Part shown: positions 59,775 to 64,000 of the stretch, one piece after another
Numbering within the stretch: position 1 is the stretch's first letter
Layout of the letters: every line of letters begins with the position of its first letter
Source of the DNA: Pseudocoprococcus catus
GTDB lineage: Bacteria; Bacillota; Clostridia; Lachnospirales; Lachnospiraceae
NCBI RefSeq assembly: GCF_019734885.1
Contig: NZ_JAAXCM010000023.1
Span: 128,586 to 192,585 of the forward strand
Length of the DNA stretch: 64,000 bases
Reading direction: 5' to 3'
Translations under genes and position numbers: made by a program
Notes under the pieces: model-generated
What the model was told of the DNA's origin: nothing
Database searches by the model: none
Seen by the model: only the letters and a program-made list of their open reading frames with translations

Positions 59775-60722
59775 TTAATATCCCGCTTTTTCTGCCATAT
59801 ATTGTTTGATAAAGCCTTTTACATTTGCTCTCGGATCATCAACAACATAATATGTTGAATGATATCTTTTCCAAACTTCATCAATAATATCCTTTAAAAG
59901 AACCGTTCCACCTCCCACAAAAACAGTCACTGTTGTTCGAAAATCAATACCAAATTCTAAAAAAGAACCTAATAAATCACCCATATATTCTGCAGCAATT
60001 TCAAACGTTCTTCGAACAACTAGTTCTGAATACGGTGTTTTCCTTTTAAAAAGAATATTATCGATATCTGCTTCTTCCAGATAAAGATTAAAGCGCTGCC
60101 TTATTCCTACCATAATTCTTTTATAAAGCATAATAATCCCTTCCGGAAGGGAATCAATTCTTGTTCTGTCTACTACTCCATACCGGACTAACAGATAATC
60201 TACTGTAAATCCTCCAATATCTATCAGCAGAACCTTTGGCTGTTCTTGTAAATAGAGCTGATTTGCTACCAAAATGTACGCAGAATATCCCTGCATATAT
60301 ACATTTACGCTCTCATAGCGTATTCTGTATGGTTTTCCTTTATAGGAAAAATAAACGGCTTTTCCTTGCCGCCAAAAATATTCCCGGAATTTTCGGATCT
60401 GTTTTCCGTAATCCCCCGGCGGAAGTCCAACTAATAACTGGATCGGAATGGTTCCCCCTTCATAAATACCAGTTTCTATTCCTTCTTTTTCCAGTTCCTT
60501 GGCTACTCCGAGTAATGTCAAAATATAATACCTGTCATCAATGGTTTTATCTTCCAAATAGGAAATCCTCTGATTACTTTCCAAGTAGTTAATCCCTTTA
60601 AAAAAAATCCCTTCTTCTCCAGGAAGAATTTTTTGTTCTTTTCTTTTAATTCCCGAATGAAAAATAAAATGGTTGGTTTTCATCATTTTATTTCCCGTAT
60701 CTATGCTCATAACAACTCCCAT
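59775..60722 (-). CDS. parM: ParM/StbA-like actin-family partition protein
   Basis: 315 residues (311 from ATG 60710, which has GGGAG five bases ahead). Actin-fold motifs: phosphate-1 SIDTGN, phosphate-2 LLIDIGGFTVDYLLV (~168) and adenosine VFVGGGTVLL (~275). It polymerises with ATP to push sister plasmids apart. Its presence with parR implies that the element, or the plasmid it came from, has an autonomously segregating circular form. Confidence 0.88.
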   Translation of the reverse strand: MGVVMSIDTGNKMMKTNHFIFHSGIKRKEQKILPGEEGIFFKGINYLESNQRISYLEDKTIDDRYYILTLLGVAKELEKEGIETGIYEGGTIPIQLLVGLPPGDYGKQIRKFREYFWRQGKAVYFSYKGKPYRIRYESVNVYMQGYSAYILVANQLYLQEQPKVLLIDIGGFTVDYLLVRYGVVDRTRIDSLPEGIIMLYKRIMVGIRQRFNLYLEEADIDNILFKRKTPYSELVVRRTFEIAAEYMGDLLGSFLEFGIDFRTTVTVFVGGGTVLLKDIIDEVWKRYHSTYYVVDDPRANVKGFIKQYMAEKAGY

Positions 60723-60758
60723 GTTTCTCCTTTCCAGCCCTTTGACTATTTTATTTAC

Positions 60759-61313
60759 CTATTCCTGATAATTCTGGTTTACCTGTTTCAATATTTGCTG
60801 ATTTTTTGTTTCGTATCCCCATAATATATTGCTGACTGCCTCAAAAGCCTTATCTCGCCATCTAAAATAAGTGGCTCTGTGCATTCTTGGTATCCGTGGA
60901 AAATGCGGCTCCAGTTTATCCAGAATTTCATCTGTATTCTCTGCTCTATAAGCTGACATATAGGTATAATAAAGTACCCAATAATACTTTTCGCCCTGTG
61001 GGTGATATTTCCTCATTAACTCTACCGCCTCATCAATCAGCTTCAGATACTTATTGGCCTGATTGATAGATTCGATCCTCTCCCTCATATCTTCCATATC
61101 CAGATTGATATCCATTCCTGCCTGGTAAACACTATCTAAAAATTCATCTACATCGGTGCCATACTCTGTATGAAAGCATTGCTTTACTTGATTGATTTTT
61201 ATCTGCATTTTCCAATTCACAGATCTGTATATTTTAAATAGAGATATAATATCATGGTAAACTTCATTATCTTTTCCTTTTACATCTTTTGATACCACAC
61301 CCGATTTTCTCAT
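60759..61313 (-). CDS. ArpU/sigma-like regulator
   Basis: 184 residues, helical. The C-terminal part (YYWVLYYTYMSAYRAENTDEILDKLEPHFPRIPRMHRATYFRWRDKAFEAVSNILWGYE) resembles the region-4-like HTH of phage late-gene regulators such as ArpU: the RMHRATYFRWRDKA segment is the recognition helix. It is the gene just before parM (36 bp) and may control the partition operon. Assignment moderate. Confidence 0.65.
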   Translation of the reverse strand: MRKSGVVSKDVKGKDNEVYHDIISLFKIYRSVNWKMQIKINQVKQCFHTEYGTDVDEFLDSVYQAGMDINLDMEDMRERIESINQANKYLKLIDEAVELMRKYHPQGEKYYWVLYYTYMSAYRAENTDEILDKLEPHFPRIPRMHRATYFRWRDKAFEAVSNILWGYETKNQQILKQVNQNYQE

Positions 61314-61319
61314 ATAATT

Positions 61320-61463
61320 CTACCCTCTCTTCTGTTCCTTAAAATATCTTTCTATACTCTCATCTGCTCTCTTGCCTGCTATAACAGACGTACATAAGAT
61401 GCAAGCAATCATACTGATTGTTATAATACATAAAATGATAACTGCTATTTTAATCATTTTCAT
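61320..61463 (-). CDS. Small single-helix membrane peptide
   Basis: 47 residues from ATG 61463, or 45 from ATG 61457, which is seven bases after AAGGAG. One hydrophobic helix (IKIAVIILCIITISMIACILC) then a charged end (GKRADESIERYFKEQKRG). It precedes the ArpU-like gene by six bases. Unknown function. It appears to be the first gene of the partition operon. Confidence 0.6.
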   Translation of the reverse strand: MKMIKIAVIILCIITISMIACILCTSVIAGKRADESIERYFKEQKRG

Positions 61464-61533
61464 TCTCCTTATGTCCCTCATCTTTTAAATCTTCCACCTG
61501 GAAATTGATGGATCACTGCTATTATTCTTGACA

Positions 61534-61562
61534 GAATTAAATTTACTCTATGAAATTATCAA
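61534..61562 (-). promoter_or_regulatory. Possible promoter of the partition operon
   Basis: Minus-strand TTGATA (61562-61557) and TAATTC (61539-61534), exactly 17 bp apart, about 70 bp ahead of the small membrane peptide gene. The -10 is imperfect. Confidence 0.4.
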
Positions 61563-61616
61563 GGTGCTCCTACTATATACCAACTAAAAATTCATGGATT
61601 TTCTGTAAAAAAGGGC

Positions 61617-61651
61617 AAAAAAAAAGTGGTATTAGAAATTTTCTAATCCAC
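61617..61651 (-). terminator. Terminator downstream of the agrBD operon
   Basis: GTGGTATTAGAAA (61626-61638) pairs with TTTCTAATCCAC (61640-61651) with one bulge, and nine T follow on the minus strand. It is the first strong terminator after agrB, 245 bp away. Confidence 0.8.
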
Positions 61652-61897
61652 TTTTGCAATAAGAACAAAATATTGCTACTCTATGCATAAGTTATGCTCG
61701 TACCGAAAAGACAAATGCAAACATTTTATTCTCTTTTAAGTTTTACAGTTATTTTCTGATTTTGGGCACAGTTTACTACTTTCGCCAAACGAGTTTTCTT
61801 ATTCAGTCGTTGTTGATTTAGGCAGTCCTAAACTCTCTTTGTTTGTTGAAAAATAATATCACTTTCACTAATTAATAATATCTCCACTTTTACATAA
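61652..61897 (-). other. Intergenic stretch with a possible gene remnant
   Basis: Between agrB and the terminator a minus-strand frame at ~61738-61905 reads ...VEILLISESDIIFQQTKRV, a stop, then ...NKKTRLAKVVNCAQNQKITVKLKRE. It has no ribosome site and one internal TAG near 61831. It may be the remnant of a small gene. I see nothing else. Confidence 0.3.
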
Positions 61898-62479
61898 TTA
61901 TCCTCTACACCTTTCTATTTGATTTTTTGCTTTTCCTAAAATCATCGATATAATGATAATTCCTAATGTATACACAATGGTAACCAGATATTTTAGTATA
62001 TTAGCTAGATAAAAAAAACATACAGAAAATGTTATAATTATTAAAGTCTGTCTTATTCTGTTTGAAAATACATTTTTCTCCTTCTCATTCACAGGGCGGT
62101 TTATATTTTCTACAGGTTTCATGTAATATAGTATAATAATTTCAAAAACAGAAATTACTAAAGAAAACTCCTTCGATATAGGAAAATACTTAATCATCGA
62201 AAGTGTAAAAAACACAACTAAACATGAACAAAGGAAACACACCTTAAAACTATTCATGTGTAACCCGCCGACAAGTGATCGCAAAGAAAAAAATAATAAA
62301 AAAAAGGCTGTGCATTCCCAAAACATCTGCATCTTTATAGCTAATATATAACATATAACCATACAGGTTAATAATTCTATCCCTATAAGAAATCCATATT
62401 TATATATTTCATAATCTGTTTCAGAGATTGTGTTTTTTTTAACTATGTAGTCGGTTAATAGTTTGGATAGTTTTTCCAT
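61898..62479 (-). CDS. agrB: AgrB-like autoinducer-processing membrane protease
   Basis: 193 residues, polytopic with about five to six helices. AgrB signatures: catalytic His in RSLVGGLHMNSFKVCFLCSC, with the catalytic Cys eight to ten residues later, and the KPVENINRPVNEKEK loop seen in the family. It cleaves the C-terminal tail of AgrD and forms the thiolactone while the peptide is exported. It starts one base after agrD ends, so the two are coupled. Confidence 0.93.
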   Translation of the reverse strand: MEKLSKLLTDYIVKKNTISETDYEIYKYGFLIGIELLTCMVICYILAIKMQMFWECTAFFLLFFSLRSLVGGLHMNSFKVCFLCSCLVVFFTLSMIKYFPISKEFSLVISVFEIIILYYMKPVENINRPVNEKEKNVFSNRIRQTLIIITFSVCFFYLANILKYLVTIVYTLGIIIISMILGKAKNQIERCRG

Positions 62480-62480
62480 A

Positions 62481-62633
62481 TCAATTTTTCTTTAATTTCT
62501 GTAAACTATCCGGCATTGGCGGTTGATGATAGATGCACACACATCGGCTATTAATAGCCATTACACTAAATACCATGGCAATACTTGCCATTACACTTGC
62601 GTGATTCTTCATAAAAAATTTAATTTTCCTCAT
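62481..62633 (-). CDS. agrD: AgrD-like cyclic peptide autoinducer precursor
   Basis: 50 residues; the ATG at 62633 follows AGGAGGATAAA. An amphipathic N-terminal helix (MRKIKFFMKNHASVMASIAM) leads to the core NSRCVCIYHQPPMPDSLQ and a basic end KLKKN. Aligning with clostridial AgrD (C-x4 then [YH]-[EQ]-P-x-x-P-x-S-L) predicts a five-residue ring from Cys31 to Tyr35 (C-V-C-I-Y). The tail HQPPMPDSLQKLKKN would be removed by AgrB. Having a second Cys inside the ring is unusual. Confidence 0.88.
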   Translation of the reverse strand: MRKIKFFMKNHASVMASIAMVFSVMAINSRCVCIYHQPPMPDSLQKLKKN

Positions 62634-62787
62634 TTTATCCTCCTATACTATAAAGTTGACTTTGAGATATTAAAATCATTTTGTTTTAGCTATTATAGAG
62701 AAATTTGAAATTAAAATTTTTGTTTTTCAATAACTCATAAAAAATAGCCGATTTCACCACATCGTCCACTTCGATTTAATCTTTAAT

Positions 62788-62858
62788 ATTATACTACCAT
62801 CAACAACTATTTTATTTATCTCGTAATTTTTACGATATTATTTGTAACTTTTACGATA
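62788..62858 (-). promoter_or_regulatory. LytTR-type direct repeats and -10 box of the agrDB promoter
   Basis: On the minus strand TATCGTAAAAGTTAC (62858-62844) and TATCGTAAAAATTAC (62837-62823) are direct repeats 21 bp apart, 14 of 15 identical. Downstream there is a perfect TATAAT (62793-62788) but no -35 hexamer at 62811-62816. Paired sites two helical turns apart next to a weak -35 are the hallmark of AgrA-type LytTR activation. The first repeat overlaps the agrC stop codon. Confidence 0.65.
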
Positions 62859-64000
62859 AATCACATAAAATCACTTTAATAGTAAAGACTTTTTGTTTCG
62901 TTTCTACCACTACTGAACCGTGATATTTTGTTGCAACTTTTTGAACAGATTCTAAACCTATTCCATGATACCCAGTTTCTGCTTTACTTGTCACAATTTT
63001 ACCGTTCCGATTTTTAACTAATTTACCATTGTAAGCATTAACAACTGTAATTATCAATACATTCATTTCAAATTTCATAAATAACTTAATATAACGGTTA
63101 TCTTCTGTCACCTGTAACGATGCTTCAATTGCATTATCAAGAATATTCCCCAATAGGATACTTAAATCAGCACTATAAAAAGGTAGTTGCATTGGTATGT
63201 GAATATCCACATTAAACTTTATTTTTTCTTTTAAAGCAATTGCATATTTTGCATTAATCAAAGAATCAACAACTATATTATCTGTTCTTGATATTCCAAG
63301 ATTGTTTAGTGGTACTATATTAATTAATTTTCTTAAATAATCTATTGCTGACTCATTTTGATTATTATCTAACATTTCAATAAGTACAATAACGTGTTGC
63401 TTTATATCATGACGAGCATTCCTGAAGTCCATCATAATATTCTCTTTTTCACGCATATGTTGTGTACATAATTCTAATTGTTGCTCATATACGGCATTAT
63501 ATTTTTCTAGTTCCTTTTCCTTAGACATGACCAGATACAGTTTAAATATGACAATGTTAATTAATAAAATAATTATCAAACTTGTCAGAGATTCTTTGAT
63601 GTGAACCTTTTTGTTAATATCAACACTCAACATAAAGGTGTTATATACAACGAACATGCTTCCTATTGGTATAAGTAATAATGTAATATTATATTTGTTT
63701 GATAAATCTTTAACATTTTCATTTTGGAAAAATTTTTTTAAACAAATAATCATAAATAGTGTGAATAATTTTGAAAACAATGATCCCCAAAATTGCGGAA
63801 CCATGTAATGTATTCCACATAAAACGAACATATATCCAACTAAAAACTCCGCTAACATCCATATCGTATTAATAAGAACTGAAAATACAATTTTTTGTAG
63901 AATTCCTCCCTCATATGTATTTATACAGAGCATACTCACAAGAAAAACATTAATCATGACATTTATATATGCCGGCAATACATTTGTTCTTCCCAATATG
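62851..64000 (-). CDS. agrC: AgrC-like sensor histidine kinase, N-terminus at or beyond window edge
   Basis: At least 381 residues. The N-terminal ~190 residues have about six hydrophobic helices. The cytoplasmic part is a GHKL kinase: His in FRNARHDIKQHVIVL, N box GNILDNAIEASL, and G box ETGYHGIGLESVQKVATKYHG. It should sense the AgrD-derived cyclic peptide and phosphorylate an AgrA-type LytTR regulator, presumably encoded beyond position 64000. The first visible start-like codon is TTG 63996, with no ribosome site in view, so the gene is treated as partial. Confidence 0.9.
   Translation of the reverse strand, partial: ILGRTNVLPAYINVMINVFLVSMLCINTYEGGILQKIVFSVLINTIWMLAEFLVGYMFVLCGIHYMVPQFWGSLFSKLFTLFMIICLKKFFQNENVKDLSNKYNITLLLIPIGSMFVVYNTFMLSVDINKKVHIKESLTSLIIILLINIVIFKLYLVMSKEKELEKYNAVYEQQLELCTQHMREKENIMMDFRNARHDIKQHVIVLIEMLDNNQNESAIDYLRKLINIVPLNNLGISRTDNIVVDSLINAKYAIALKEKIKFNVDIHIPMQLPFYSADLSILLGNILDNAIEASLQVTEDNRYIKLFMKFEMNVLIITVVNAYNGKLVKNRNGKIVTSKAETGYHGIGLESVQKVATKYHGSVVVETKQKVFTIKVILCDLS

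Noticed and set aside
1-64000. CRISPR arrays, rRNA or tRNA genes
   Set aside because: No regularly spaced direct repeats of 24-37 bp, no rRNA-like stretches and no complete cloverleaf were seen while reading both strands.

Overview
The window looks like low-GC Bacillota DNA, most likely a Lachnospiraceae-type gut Clostridium relative. The evidence is AT-rich sequence with strong AGGAGG ribosome sites, Firmicutes-type T7SS, sortase and AgrBDC proteins, and conjugation genes of the kind found in Clostridioides/Lachnospiraceae integrative elements. No species can be named from the sequence alone. Nearly every gene lies on the minus strand, so operons read from high to low coordinates.

Layout: 1-589 is the N-terminal part of a radical SAM peptide maturase. 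790-2854 is an OmpR-type response regulator plus sensor kinase. 3165-5358 is a wrecked IS66-family element with GTAAGCGC ends, whose tnpB/tnpC core is replaced by two truncated, opposed tyrosine recombinases. It abuts a scrap of an LXG gene. 5717-24223 is a complete Firmicutes type VII secretion (T7SS) locus. The machine genes are EsaA-like, EsxA (WXG100), EssA-like, EsaB/YukD, EssB/YukC and EssC. Three effector cassettes are present: a glycine-zipper LXG toxin with a four-helix membrane immunity protein, embedded between esaB and essB; a lipase cassette with lipoprotein, DUF5082-like helper, lipase with Lap-like C-terminus and a toxin-less LXG protein; and an LXG nuclease with a YezG/EsaG-type immunity protein.

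24460 to about 61500 is the backbone of a conjugative element. It has sortase B and a 1769-residue thioester/SpaA-repeat adhesin, a CHC2 primase-like protein, an ERF recombination protein, an S1 protein and a cold-shock protein. The mating machine comprises a VirD4 coupling protein, VirB4, PrgI, VirB6, a VirB2-like protein and a lysozyme/C39 protein. Regulators (wHTH, sigma-like pair) and ParM/ParR-like partition genes are also present. A relaxase, integrase and att sites were not found in the window. 61898-64000 is an agr-type quorum-sensing locus (AgrB, a 50-residue AgrD and AgrC, cut by the window edge), with two LytTR-like direct repeats upstream of agrD.

Together the genes give the cell several contact-dependent functions: an adhesin to hold neighbours, a T4SS to send DNA, a T7SS to deliver toxins, and an agr circuit that could couple some of this to density. 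Four conjugation-region transcription units share a near-consensus promoter with exact 17-bp spacing, followed by an intrinsic-terminator hairpin in the untranslated leader. This suggests control by antitermination. The most unusual items are the lipase cassette, the leader terminators, paired TGCGTA-N5-TACGCA operators, and VirB4/VirD4 genes with a good Shine-Dalgarno but no standard start codon.
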